A stretch of DNA of 64,000 nt, taken from Treponema brennaborense DSM 12168. Its GTDB lineage: Bacteria > Spirochaetota > Spirochaetia > Treponematales > Treponemataceae. Of the stretch, positions 17,377-25,686 are shown piece by piece. The notes beneath the pieces were generated by a model, which ran no database searches, was not told the DNA's origin, and saw only the letters and a program-made list of their open reading frames with translations. A program made the translations under genes and the position numbers. The stretch covers positions 2,604,001-2,668,000 of the forward strand of contig NC_015500.1 of NCBI RefSeq assembly GCF_000212415.1. Direction: 5' to 3'. How positions within the stretch are numbered: position 1 is the stretch's first letter; each line of letters begins with the position of its first letter.

Positions 17377-18315
17377 TTACCGATACGCCTCGCTCCGCGC
17401 GTCCCTGACATACTTTTCGGCCGAATGGGCGGCGAGCGCGCCTTCCGCAGCGGCGGTTACCACTTGCCGGAACTGTTTGGAGCGGACGTCGCCGGCGCAG
17501 AACAGTCCCGGAATCGGCGTCGCCATGCGGTCGTCCGTCAGGATAAATCCGCCGTCGTCGTGCGGCAACACCGGCACCAACTCCGTACGGGGAACGGAAC
17601 CTGCAAAGATGAAAACGCCGTCCGCGGCGGCTTCGCTTGTCAGACCGGTTCCGGTGTCCTCTAGCAGCAGCGATTCGACGGCCTGCGTACCGCGGATCTC
17701 TTTTACGACGGTGTTGAAGCGGACGGTGATTTTCGGATTACGGAGTACGCGCTCGGCTACGGCTTTCTGCGCGCGCAGCTGAGCGCGGCGGTGTACGAGC
17801 GTTACTTCGGCGGCAAGCGTAGACAAATACGTCGCCTCGTCGCACGCCGAATCTCCGCCGCCGACTACGACGACGCGTTTATTGCGAAAAAACGGACCGT
17901 CGCACGTCGCACAGTACGACACGCCGCGGCCGGCGAACGTATCTTCACCGGGAATCCCCAATTTCCGCGGATATGCTCCGGTCGCCAACAGCAGCGCCTC
18001 GGACGAAAACGTCTGATCTGCGGTTTTCACGGTAAAAAGCGGGCCTACTTTATCGACGGAGAGCACTTGCGTTTTTTGCATGACCGCGCCGAAATCCTTC
18101 GCCTGAGCTTCCATTTTTCCGATAAATTCGCTGCCCGGTATTCCCGGATACAGGCCCGGATAATTTTCCAAATGCATGATATTCAAAGCTTGCCCGCCGG
18201 AACTTACGTTTTCAAGGACAAGCGTTTTCAAATTGGAACGGGCGCCGTACTGCGCGGCGGTAAGCCCCGCGACACCCGCTCCGATAATGATAAAATCGTA
18301 CCGAGTACTTTCCAT
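17377..18315 (-). CDS. trxB: Thioredoxin reductase
   Basis: This NADPH-dependent flavoprotein reduces thioredoxin. The 312-residue protein has the FAD-binding IIGAGVAGLTAAQYGARS, the redox motif CATC in YCATCDGPFF, the NADPH-binding VVVGGGDSACDEA and the late FAD motif FCAGDVRS. Length is typical. The start at 18315 (MESTRYDF) is preceded by TATACT (18323-18328) with a 7-nt gap and no Shine-Dalgarno, again suggesting a leaderless transcript. Upstream in-frame codons would include the promoter. The gene heads the operon with nagZ and the GNAT gene. Confidence 0.95.
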   Translation of the reverse strand: MESTRYDFIIIGAGVAGLTAAQYGARSNLKTLVLENVSSGGQALNIMHLENYPGLYPGIPGSEFIGKMEAQAKDFGAVMQKTQVLSVDKVGPLFTVKTADQTFSSEALLLATGAYPRKLGIPGEDTFAGRGVSYCATCDGPFFRNKRVVVVGGGDSACDEATYLSTLAAEVTLVHRRAQLRAQKAVAERVLRNPKITVRFNTVVKEIRGTQAVESLLLEDTGTGLTSEAAADGVFIFAGSVPRTELVPVLPHDDGGFILTDDRMATPIPGLFCAGDVRSKQFRQVVTAAAEGALAAHSAEKYVRDARSEAYR

Positions 18316-18322
18316 GCCGTAC

Positions 18323-18328
18323 AGTATA
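18323..18328 (-). promoter_or_regulatory. trxB -10 box
   Basis: TATACT on the minus strand ends 7 nt before the trxB ATG. The -35 position reads TGGTAT, a weak match. Confidence 0.45.
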
Positions 18329-18471
18329 CCGATTTTCCCCATAAGATACCAGTGGAAAACCGGCGCGAGGTCTCCGCACAAACCGAGTTCCGCATACCCT
18401 GCGCGTGCGACTGTATTAAACTGCCGGCCTCTAGACACAAGTTCCGTTTTCTGATAAGATATACCCGTTAC

Positions 18472-18543
18472 GGCGCCATGCCCAAGTGGTAAGGGAGCGG
18501 TCTGCAAAACCGTTATGCATCAGTTCGATTCTGATTGGCGCCT
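18472..18543 (+). tRNA. tRNA-Cys (GCA anticodon)
   Basis: The 72-nt gene folds as a cloverleaf. The acceptor stem GGCGCCA (18472-18478) pairs with TGGCGCC (18536-18542), and the discriminator base U at 18543 is typical of tRNA-Cys. The anticodon loop CTGCAAA carries GCA, and the T loop contains TTCGATT. CCA is not encoded. It sits alone, 156 nt upstream of trxB on the opposite strand. Confidence 0.95.
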
Positions 18544-18547
18544 TTGG

Positions 18548-18590
18548 AAAGGACTGGAAAGGAGTTCCACTTCTTGTCAGTCCTTTTCTT
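18548..18590 (+). terminator. Terminator after tRNA-Cys
   Basis: AAAGGACTG (18548-18556) pairs with CAGTCCTTT (18578-18586), followed by a U-rich stretch. Confidence 0.7.
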
Positions 18591-18680
18591 ATTCAGGGGA
18601 AAGCCGCGGATGCGGGCCGGCAGATTTGCAGCATGAATACAGCAGCACGGTATTGAAACTCTTTCCCTTCCATATATATT

Positions 18681-18738
18681 AAGCCCGGCGTTACGTTCAT
18701 TCGGTATTCCGAACGGACGGCGCCGGGCTTTTTTTTCA
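18681..18738. terminator. Strong hairpin downstream of the chemoreceptor gene
   Basis: AAGCCCGGCG (18681-18690) and CGCCGGGCTT (18721-18730) form a perfect 10-bp stem. Eight or more T follow on the plus strand, and an A/T-rich run follows on the minus strand, downstream of the chemoreceptor. The rest of 18591-18800 holds no supported gene. Confidence 0.7.
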
Positions 18739-18800
18739 AACGGAGCCGATACGCGCCCGGGAACCCCGGAAACGCGTATCCCTTTCATGCGGAGAAACCG

Positions 18801-20528
18801 CTAGAATTCTTCAAAATCGGAATCGGACAAGGCCGATGCGACCGTTCCCGACGCGGACTTTACCGCAGGCTTCAGCAGCGGTTTCGGAGCGGTTTTACCG
18901 ACCGGTTCCGCGGAAGTTTTCACAGCCGCAGTCGTAATCGCAGAAGCCGGCACGGCCGCCGCCCGTTTTTGCACCGCAGCCGGCGGCCGTTTTTGTGCCC
19001 CGGCCGCCGATTCCTTAATCTTGAAAAACCTGATCGTTTCCATCAGATTTTCCGCAAAACCCGACAGTTCCTCCGCCATAGCGGCCAGTTCTTCGGAAGC
19101 GGAGGCGTTCTGTTGAACGACCGTATTCAACTGCATAATGGCCTTATTTACCTGCTGGGCACCGGAATCCTGCTCTTTGCTCGCCGCAACGATTTCATCA
19201 ACCAGAGACGCGGTTTCTTCTATACCGGGAACCACTTGATTGATAATGGTTCCCGCAGTTTGCGCGGAACCGACCGTTTTTACGGACAGCTCGCTTATCT
19301 CGGCCGCGGCGTGCTGACTCCGCTCGGCAAGCTTCCGTACTTCACTCGCCACGACGGCAAAACCTTTGCCGGCCTCTCCGGCACGGGCGGCTTCGATCGC
19401 CGCGTTCAGCGCGAGCAGATTCGTCTGACTGGCGATATCGTTGATAATGCCGATCTTCGCCGAAATATCGGTAATATCGGTAACCGATTCCTGAACGGAT
19501 TGTCCGCCGGCTTTACTGTCTTCAACGGATTTTTTTGCAATGCTGCCCGTTTTAACGGCGTTGTCGGTACTCTGCCGAATATTCGCGGCCATTTCTTCCA
19601 TAGTCGAAGACATTTCCTCCGTTGAAGCCGCCTGCTCGGACGCACCTGCGGAAACCTGCTGACTGGTGGAACTGATCTACCGCGCTCCTTCCGAAACCTG
19701 CGACGAAATCGAATTGATGTTCGTGATGATACTGGTCAGATTTCCCACCATGGTATCGAGTGCGCTCCCCATCCGCCCCAACTCGTCCCGTCGGCTCAGA
19801 ACCTTCTGCCGGCGTTCGAGTGTCAAATGCTCAAGCAGCAAATCACCCTCCGCAAGGCTTTCGATGCCGGCCTGAACGGTACTGACGCAGCTAACGATTG
19901 AATTGCTGATCGAAAGCGCAATGATCAGCCCGGCTGCAATCGCGAAGATCACGACCGCAAGCAGCAGCCCCGTACTTTGCCGGTACACGGCGCCGGCGGC
20001 TTGTTCCACCGCAACGGATTCCGCTTCATTATACTTGACCAATTCCAGACATTTGTCCGAAATCGTATTATACAACGACAGGGATTCACCGAGCGAAAGC
20101 GTCATGGCGGCGCTTCTGTTTCCGACACGACTGAAATCAAGCTGCTGCTTGCTGATCACCAAATACCGGTTCCACAGCTGCAGCAGTTCCCGCATCAGTT
20201 CGTCGTCGCCGGAATCCACGCTGGCCTGTTCATAAGACCCGAATTCTTCCGTAATCTGCGTTTTCGCCTGTTCCAGCAGCGCGTCAACCGTCGCCATTTC
20301 TTCCGCCGATTCGGAAACGATGTGCCAAAATTCATTGGCACGGTACTGTGATATATCGTTGTTTATCAGACCCGCAAACAGCACGGCCGGCAGATTTTTT
20401 TTCGTTATGACCGCAGTTGCGGCGTTCATTTTCGACATATTGTAAAACGAAAACCCCGCGGCTGCCACAATAATGACGATAAGGATGCCGAATCCGCCCA
20501 GTAAGGTTGTCTGTAACGATTTTTTCAT
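18801..20528 (-). pseudogene. Methyl-accepting chemotaxis protein interrupted by an in-frame amber codon
   Basis: Reading through one TAG at 19677-19679 gives a continuous 575-residue chemoreceptor. It has an N-terminal membrane helix (about residues 7-30), a four-helix-bundle-like ligand domain and a second helix (about 188-210). A HAMP region (SLAEGDLLLEHL, RRDELGRMGSALD) and a full signalling domain follow, with the hairpin motif [20 protein letters not shown]. The stop falls just after the HAMP domain, at codon 284, in GAR[17 protein letters not shown]. Related receptors usually have Gln there, so CAG to TAG is the simplest origin. The Shine-Dalgarno GGGGG precedes the ATG. It could be a true pseudogene, a suppressed stop or a sequencing error. 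Everything else in the frame is intact. Confidence 0.85.
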
Positions 20529-20596
20529 AAAGTCCCCCTTATATTACAGCTTATCTGCAAAAACTACGATACGGCGCAGAATCTGCATCATGCGTA

Positions 20597-20629
20597 AGAA
20601 TACCCCCCCCCCCCCCCGCAATTTGTCAA
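20597..20629 (-). promoter_or_regulatory. Chemoreceptor promoter with poly-G spacer (probable phase-variable promoter)
   Basis: On the minus strand a consensus -35 TTGACA (20624-20629) and a -10 TATTCT (20597-20602) are separated by 21 nt. Fifteen of those 21 are G. Loss of about four G would give the optimal 17-nt spacer. The start codon lies 68 nt beyond the -10. Confidence 0.75.
20603..20617 (-). repeat. Homopolymeric G15 tract (C15 on the plus strand)
   Basis: This is the longest G/C homopolymer in the window. It lies wholly within the -35/-10 spacer of the chemoreceptor promoter. Tracts of this length are prone to slipped-strand mispairing. Confidence 0.95.
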
Positions 20630-20678
20630 TACGCCGAATCCCTTTTTATCGCTTTTTTTGTATACTAGTTTTACCTTT

Positions 20679-21200
20679 TCAGGATTTCAATTCCGGTTTC
20701 AGCTTCACCAGAACGTCAACGGCAGCGTTACGCTCGTTTTCATCGGCAAATCCGATAAACACGACGCCCGATGTGCGCGTTACGACTTTCAAAGAACGTG
20801 CGTACAGCGATTCCTGCTCGGAACCGTCTTCATACGAAAGCGTCGGAAGCGCCGTAATGTCGCTCAGCAAAAAAAAGCGCCCGTCGGCAACGAGCGCGTG
20901 TTCATACACGCCCGCCATTCCGCCCAAAATGCGGTCGCGAATAACGACTTCAGCCCCGAACAGTGCGCAGCCGCACAACACGGCGTTCACCGGCAGGCCG
21001 AAATCGCGCACTGTTTGCAGTACGATTAAAAGCGGCGCGCAGACGAGTACCGCGTACATCAGCGCATTTTGCTTCCGTTTGAGCGGGAGCACCGGAGCGC
21101 CGGCCTTACGGCGAAGTTTTTTCAGCCGCAGCGGCCAGCTTACGAGTAGCGCTGCGTACGCTGCGTACGCAACGGCGCGGAGTATTACGTTCATATTCAT
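20679..21200 (-). CDS. Small membrane protein of unknown function
   Basis: About 173 residues from the ATG at 21200. Two hydrophobic segments lie at about residues 5-23 and 46-66, followed by a mostly polar domain. That domain contains EVVIRDRILGGMAGVYEHALV and ends in VDVLKLKPE-like sequence (VDVLVKLKPELKS). The two-helix-plus-beta pattern recalls PH-like membrane-anchored proteins such as DUF5673 or YcxB-type domains, but no family is recognised with confidence. It lies between the ars operon and the chemoreceptor. Its stop is only 50 nt upstream of the chemoreceptor -35, so read-through is possible. Confidence 0.6.
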   Translation of the reverse strand: MNMNVILRAVAYAAYAALLVSWPLRLKKLRRKAGAPVLPLKRKQNALMYAVLVCAPLLIVLQTVRDFGLPVNAVLCGCALFGAEVVIRDRILGGMAGVYEHALVADGRFFLLSDITALPTLSYEDGSEQESLYARSLKVVTRTSGVVFIGFADENERNAAVDVLVKLKPELKS

Positions 21201-21272
21201 ATGCACTGTACTAACATATATACCAGTTGTCTGCAAGAGGGGTACTGCACGGCAGGGAAAGAGTCCGGGAAT

Positions 21273-21695
21273 TCAGCGCACTTCACGTTTCACACAACTC
21301 GCGGCGCCCTGCCGCCGTAACTGTAATACGTTTTGCTCTATCGTTCTGATAATTTTCTTAAACGCTTCGTCACTTTTTCCGGTCGGATCGTCGAGCCCCC
21401 AGTCTTCGCGATGTCTGCACGGCAGAAAAGGGCACTGAACGCTGCATCCCATGGTAACGACGATATCCACGGGAGGTATATCGGCAAGCGATTTGGAATG
21501 TTGCGTTTTTTCCATGTCTATGCCGTACAATTCTTTCATAAGCCTGACGGCATCCTGATTGATTCGCACGGCGGGTTCCGTTCCCGCAGAATGAAATTCA
21601 AATCCGTCGCCGGCCAAACGGTTGCCGAGCGCTTCGGCAATTTGACTTCGGCAGGAATTATGTACGCAAACGAACGCAACTTTCAGTTTATCCAT
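21273..21695 (-). CDS. arsC: Arsenate reductase, thioredoxin-coupled low-molecular-weight phosphatase type
   Basis: This 140-residue enzyme would reduce arsenate to arsenite. It shows the phosphatase-type P-loop VCVHNSCRSQIAEALG (CX5R). The Cys pair of the redox relay is in CSVQCPFLPC, followed by DWGLDDPTGK. This is the class that uses thioredoxin as electron donor, which fits the thioredoxin-like gene ending 7 nt upstream. It is the last gene of the ars-like operon 23941-21273. Confidence 0.9.
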   Translation of the reverse strand: MDKLKVAFVCVHNSCRSQIAEALGNRLAGDGFEFHSAGTEPAVRINQDAVRLMKELYGIDMEKTQHSKSLADIPPVDIVVTMGCSVQCPFLPCRHREDWGLDDPTGKSDEAFKKIIRTIEQNVLQLRRQGAASCVKREVR

Positions 21696-21702
21696 ACGCC
21701 GG

Positions 21703-22056
21703 TCATCCGCTGACTTTTTGCAGGATTTTCACCACGTCGTCGGTGCTGCACACCGTACCGTACGCAACGACTTTGCCGTCGACCACGAGTGCCGGCGTAC
21801 TCATGACACCGTACGCCGCGATCTGCCCGAAATCGGTAACGTGTTCAATCGCCGTATCCATTCCGAGAATTTTAAGCGCTTCCACCGTATTCGCTTCAAG
21901 CTGATTGCATTTTGCACAGCCGGAACCCAGAATTTTTACGCTTGCCCCGACCGTTTCCGCTTTTTTCTTCGTCACGGCAGTTTCCGCCTTTCCGCTACCG
22001 CAATCACAGCCGCTACCGCTACCGCAGCGGGATTTTTTTTTACCGAATAATCCCAT
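21703..22056 (-). CDS. Small thioredoxin-like redox-active disulfide protein
   Basis: The protein has 117 residues from the ATG at 22056, which has AAGGAG 8 nt upstream. The N-terminal ~40 residues are Gly/Ser/Cys-rich (SRCGSGSGCDCGSGK). A compact thioredoxin-fold domain of the MTH895 type follows, with ILGSGCAKCNQLEANT (CxxC) and the cis-Pro region GVMSTPALVVDGKVV. Proteins of this type are common beside permeases of the adjacent family. It may reduce ArsC or handle a metal-thiol intermediate. The Cys-rich N-terminus could bind metal, which is inference. Confidence 0.85.
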   Translation of the reverse strand: MGLFGKKKSRCGSGSGCDCGSGKAETAVTKKKAETVGASVKILGSGCAKCNQLEANTVEALKILGMDTAIEHVTDFGQIAAYGVMSTPALVVDGKVVAYGTVCSTDDVVKILQKVSG

Positions 22057-22069
22057 AATGGACAGCTCC

Positions 22070-22513
22070 TTATCTATTCTCGCTGCATATCCGTTCAACG
22101 ATGTCCACCGCATCGGCGATGCACTGCGGACATTTCGTACCGAACAATCCTTTTTCTTTTATAATGGCCATATCTTCAGGATCGGACACATCATACCCCA
22201 GTAATTCTTTACACACGACGGATTTATGTTTACTGCAAAACCGTTTGTTGAAGTCGACGGCCAAAGCGTAGGCTTTCGATTTCTGATCGCCGTTTTCCGC
22301 TTCGTAATGACCGTATTTTAACCCCAAGACCAATAAAGCCCCCGATACGGCCCCGCACAGCTGCCCGCAGCGAGCACCGCCGCCGAATTCCGTGCCCAGT
22401 TTTAAAGCCAGTTCTTCGCTGACACCCATTTCCGTTGCAAACGAAGCGAACACAGCTTGCGAACAATTGAAATTGTTTTCAAAATACGCCAACGCTTTTT
22501 CCTTGTGCAGCAT
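22070..22513 (-). CDS. C_GCAxxG_C_C family redox protein
   Basis: This 147-residue protein carries the diagnostic motifs NCSQAVFASFATEMG and RCGQLCGAVSGALLVLGL (the C-GCAxxG-C-C pattern), then further Cys near CKELLGYD and KCPQCIADAVDIVE. Family members are probable redox or metal-binding proteins of uncertain function. The ATG has GAGGAGG 10 nt upstream. It sits between the permease and the thioredoxin-like gene, spaced 17 and 13 nt, so it is part of the same transcript. Confidence 0.85.
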   Translation of the reverse strand: MLHKEKALAYFENNFNCSQAVFASFATEMGVSEELALKLGTEFGGGARCGQLCGAVSGALLVLGLKYGHYEAENGDQKSKAYALAVDFNKRFCSKHKSVVCKELLGYDVSDPEDMAIIKEKGLFGTKCPQCIADAVDIVERICSENR

Positions 22514-22530
22514 AATTTATGCCTCCTCAA

Positions 22531-23544
22531 TTATATGAATAAAAATTGCAGCGCATTAAACAGATATCCGGCAAGCATGATACCCGCCGTACAGATACCG
22601 ATAAACGTACCGAGCAGCTTCGGCTTTACCGCTTTCCGGAGCATGATCAGCGACGGGAGCGAAAGCGTCGTAACCGCCATCATAAACGACAGTACCGTAC
22701 CCAGCTGCGCGCCCTTGAAAAGAAGCGCTTCCGCAACGGGTATGGTACCGAAAATATCGGCGTACAGCGGAACGCCGAGCAAAACGGCCAGAACGACGCC
22801 AAACGGATTGCCGGACCCCAAAACGGTTTCAATCCAAGTTTCAGGAATCCAGTTGTGAATCACCGCTCCTATTCCCACACCGACGAGAATATACGGAAAC
22901 ACTTTTTTAAAGGTAAATGCAACTTGCGCGCCCGCATAGGTAAAACGGTCGTTTTGCGATACCGAGACGGCTTCGATATCCGCAGCGGGAACGTTTTTGA
23001 TAAAATCTTCCACGTAGGTTTCCATGTGCAGTTTTTCAATCAGCGTACCGCCTGCAACCGCAATAATCAAACCGAAAACGACGTATACCACCGCAACGTT
23101 CCAGCCGAAAATGCTCGTCAGCAGCACCAAAGAACCGAGATCTACCATAGGGGAAGAAATCAGAAATGAAAAAGTTACGCCGAGCGGCAAACCGGCACCG
23201 GTAAAACCGATAAAGAGCGGAATGGATGAGCAGGAACAAAACGGGGTAACCGTTCCCAGCAGCGCGGCAACGATATTTGCCCACACTCCGTGAAACCGCC
23301 CCAGTATTTTCCTGCTTTTTTCAGGCGGAAAATAGCTTTGAACGTATGAAATGAGAAAAATCAGAAAACAAAGCAGTACCGTAATTTTTACCGTATCATA
23401 CAAAAAGAACCGGACGCTGCCGCCAATCCTGCCCGTTACGTCAAGACCGAACAGTGAAAGAAAGCGGCCGATACCGGCGTTCAGCCACTTCATTCCGAAA
23501 ACCTGATCCTGCAAAAACGTACCGATGTTTTCCAGAAAGCCCAT
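22531..23544 (-). CDS. ArsP/DUF318-type permease
   Basis: The 337-residue membrane protein has about eight to ten hydrophobic helices and the family signatures TPFCSCSSIPLFIGFTGAG and FLISSPMVDLGSL. Members export organoarsenicals (ArsP) or are linked to metal efflux. With arsR and arsC around it, an arsenic role is likely but the exact substrate is not determined. GGAGG precedes the ATG. The 82-nt gap to arsR contains A/T-rich dyad sequence near 23555-23585 that could be an operator or second promoter. Confidence 0.85.
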   Translation of the reverse strand: MGFLENIGTFLQDQVFGMKWLNAGIGRFLSLFGLDVTGRIGGSVRFFLYDTVKITVLLCFLIFLISYVQSYFPPEKSRKILGRFHGVWANIVAALLGTVTPFCSCSSIPLFIGFTGAGLPLGVTFSFLISSPMVDLGSLVLLTSIFGWNVAVVYVVFGLIIAVAGGTLIEKLHMETYVEDFIKNVPAADIEAVSVSQNDRFTYAGAQVAFTFKKVFPYILVGVGIGAVIHNWIPETWIETVLGSGNPFGVVLAVLLGVPLYADIFGTIPVAEALLFKGAQLGTVLSFMMAVTTLSLPSLIMLRKAVKPKLLGTFIGICTAGIMLAGYLFNALQFLFI

Positions 23545-23626
23545 TCAAAAACCTCCAAACGTATTTATATATTTATATATATCAATACGAATAACACAAT
23601 ATGCCGCACCCCGAATGTGCCTGATA

Positions 23627-23941
23627 TCAGGACTTGCCGAACGTTTGCCCGCACGCAGATTCCGGCGGCAACGTATATCTTGAAATCATGTTTCTCAATA
23701 CGGTACTCCCGTTTTTGCAAATGGAATAATAAATCCATTTGCCGTGCTTGCGCCCCGTGACGATCCCCGCATCACACAAAAGTTTCATATGATGCGATAA
23801 AGTAGGCTGCATAATGGAAAGCGCTTCCAGCAGCACGCACCCGCATTTTTCACCGCTCAAAAGCAACTCAAGTATTGCCAAACGGTTTTCATCGGCAAGC
23901 GCCTTAATGAGTTTTACGTCTTCCCTATAATCCGCTGCCAT
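23627..23941 (-). CDS. arsR: ArsR-family transcriptional repressor
   Basis: This winged-helix repressor of 104 residues (from the ATG at 23941, with GAGGTG upstream) has the recognition-helix region LSIMQPTLSHHMKLLCDAGIV and the wing RKHGKWIYYSI. A Cys pair in SGEKCGCVLLEAL, next to the DNA-binding helix, resembles the metalloid-sensing site of ArsR proteins. It heads the operon and should repress it until arsenite or a similar thiophilic ion binds. Confidence 0.9.
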   Translation of the reverse strand: MAADYREDVKLIKALADENRLAILELLLSGEKCGCVLLEALSIMQPTLSHHMKLLCDAGIVTGRKHGKWIYYSICKNGSTVLRNMISRYTLPPESACGQTFGKS

Positions 23942-24150
23942 CCCGTTCACCTCACATCGACATACTTGAATGTTTATACTCTACTTTATAGATTTAAGTT
24001 TGTCAATGTATTTATACCGATTCTTTCTGCCGGTGCCATTATTTTCACGGAGGCAGCTTACTTGACGGTTTCAACGCGATATGCGCAACCGGGCCCGACG
24101 GCATCGGATTTTTTGCCGAAACAAGTTGCGATTTTTTTTCAGGAAAAGGG

Positions 24151-24178
24151 TTACAAAAAAGCTGAATGCATATATAAT
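24151..24178 (+). promoter_or_regulatory. Promoter of the alpha/beta hydrolase gene
   Basis: TTACAA (24151-24156), a 16-nt spacer and a perfect TATAAT (24173-24178) lie 39 nt before the ATG. The rest of the 23942-24217 gap carries the divergent arsR promoter region and no gene. Confidence 0.55.
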
Positions 24179-24217
24179 GGTACACAAGAATCGCACAAAA
24201 CATATACGGAGAGAACT

Positions 24218-25321
24218 ATGGAAGCGAAAATATTCTTGGAACGGACAGGCGTCGTCTGCCTGTCGTTCGTGCTGACACTGATACTTTGCGTGATCGTCGT
24301 ATGTATTGCCGTACGGATCAACAGTTCGGGAAAACCCGTGCAATATGAAGACGAAAACGGAGCCGAAGTGCGCGGCAGCATCGCGGAAAAAGGTTTTCTA
24401 CCGGTAAACGGCAAAAATCTCGGCTACATCATAAAAAGCAAAAACGAACGGAATCCGGTACTGCTGTATCTGCACGGCGGAATGCCGGATTATTTTCTGA
24501 CCGAATTGTATCCCACCGGACTCGACGATCTGTTTACCGTCGTCTGGCTTGAGCAACGGGGATCCGGCCTGTCGTACGATCCGAAACACGCGGATGCAAA
24601 AATTTCGCTCGACGACCTGATCGCCGATACGAAGGCGGTTACCGACTATCTGCGCGAACGGTTCGGACAGGATAAAATCTATCTTATGGGACATTCGGGC
24701 GGAACGTATCTCGCCGTCAAAACGGTGCAAACGTATCCCGAACTGTATAACGCGTATATCGCCGTTGCACAGGTAACGAATCAAAAATTATCGGAACTGA
24801 AAGCATACGAGTATATTTTGGAACAATACCGAAACACTCCGGCTCGAAAAAAGCAATATGAAAAATTAGAAGAACACCCCGTTACGCTTGACGCACTGCT
24901 GCCGGACGCGTACCTTAAACTGCGGGATAAAGCGATGCACGAATTAGGCGTCGGCACGATGCGAGACATGACGGATATCGTTACCGGCATCGTAATCCCT
25001 TCCCTGTTTTTTTCCGAATACACGGTCAAAGAAAAAGTCAATTTATGGAAAGGAAAAATGCATTCCGGCGTCGGCGTGCTGTGGACTGAAATGCTTTCAC
25101 ACGATCTGATGCAGGAAAATACCGATTTCAAGATTCCCGTATATTTTCTGCACGGTGTATACGACTACACCTGTTCGTACGAGTTGGCAAAAGAATATTT
25201 CGACGCAATCTCCGCACCGCGGAAAGGATTTTATACGTTCAACAATTCGGCTCACAGTCCGATATTTGAAGAACCGCAGGAATGCGTGCAGACGATTAAA
25301 GCGCTGATACTGCCCCGCTGA
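24218..25321 (+). CDS. Membrane-anchored alpha/beta hydrolase
   Basis: The 367-residue protein starts at 24218 with GGAGAG 6 nt upstream. An in-frame upstream extension has no ribosome binding site and overlaps the promoter. It has an N-terminal membrane helix (about residues 12-34) and an alpha/beta hydrolase domain. The oxyanion region is YLHGGMPDYF, the nucleophile elbow LMGHSGGTYLA, with probable Asp in HGVYDYTCS and His in NNSAHSPIFEE. This is the proline-iminopeptidase-like group. The substrate is unknown. Confidence 0.82.
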   Translation: MEAKIFLERTGVVCLSFVLTLILCVIVVCIAVRINSSGKPVQYEDENGAEVRGSIAEKGFLPVNGKNLGYIIKSKNERNPVLLYLHGGMPDYFLTELYPTGLDDLFTVVWLEQRGSGLSYDPKHADAKISLDDLIADTKAVTDYLRERFGQDKIYLMGHSGGTYLAVKTVQTYPELYNAYIAVAQVTNQKLSELKAYEYILEQYRNTPARKKQYEKLEEHPVTLDALLPDAYLKLRDKAMHELGVGTMRDMTDIVTGIVIPSLFFSEYTVKEKVNLWKGKMHSGVGVLWTEMLSHDLMQENTDFKIPVYFLHGVYDYTCSYELAKEYFDAISAPRKGFYTFNNSAHSPIFEEPQECVQTIKALILPR

Positions 25322-25340
25322 CGGTCTTCACCGTACGGAT

Positions 25341-25391
25341 AAAAAACGGGGAGCGAACGGACGGAAACTATTTCCGACCGGCCGCTCCCCG
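25341..25391 (-). terminator. Minus-strand intrinsic terminator
   Basis: CGGGGAGCG (25347-25355) pairs with CGCTCCCCG (25383-25391). Read on the minus strand the stem is followed by TTTTTT. No minus-strand protein gene lies upstream of it, so it implies a transcript from the 25400-25600 region. Confidence 0.7.
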
Positions 25392-25500
25392 GACGCATTC
25401 AAGATAAGTGTGAAGGATTCTTGAACACGGAGGATGATTACATCGTATCATCAGTGCCGTACATATAACAATTAAAAACTTGTTATATAACAGTTTTTTC
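25347..25500 (-). ncRNA. Candidate structured untranslated RNA
   Basis: Reading the minus strand, the region holds a near-perfect A/T dyad (TGTTATATAACA, about 25479-25492) that could be a promoter or operator. A GATGAT/ATCATC hairpin (25433-25452), a TTCAAG/CTTGAA hairpin (25398-25425) and the GC-rich terminator follow. A short reading frame crosses the terminator and is not credible as a gene. Together with the upstream Rex operator this suggests a small regulated RNA or an orphan leader. No known RNA family is recognised. Confidence 0.35.
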
Positions 25501-25600
25501 ATAAAATACGGCAGAATCGTCATTTTTTTCAAGCAAACCGCAGCGAGCGCAGCAAACCGGATATTTCCGCAACCGTCGTTTTTTGATAACCGGACCCTAA

Positions 25601-25618
25601 TTGTGAAATAATTCACAT
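25601..25618. promoter_or_regulatory. Rex operator 1
   Basis: The sequence from TTGTGAA to TTCACAT matches the Rex consensus (TTGTGAA-N4-TTCACAA) at all but the last position. It lies 110 nt before the -10 of rex and could serve the minus-strand transcript. Confidence 0.7.
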
Positions 25619-25686
25619 AAAAGACGCAAACGTACCGTTTTCGGCATATTTCAGCACTCAAACCGGAAAAAACCCTGAAAAAAACC

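Noticed and set aside
18513-18788. 91-codon minus-strand frame near tRNA-Cys
   Set aside because: It covers the tRNA 3' half and two terminators and has no ribosome binding site.
23966-24217. N-terminal extension of the alpha/beta hydrolase
   Set aside because: The stretch contains the promoter and has no ribosome binding site. The ATG at 24218 has GGAGAG and begins a proper membrane anchor.
25368-25661. 97-codon minus-strand frame between the hydrolase and rex genes
   Set aside because: It crosses a Rex operator and an intrinsic terminator. A structured RNA or gene-free region fits better.
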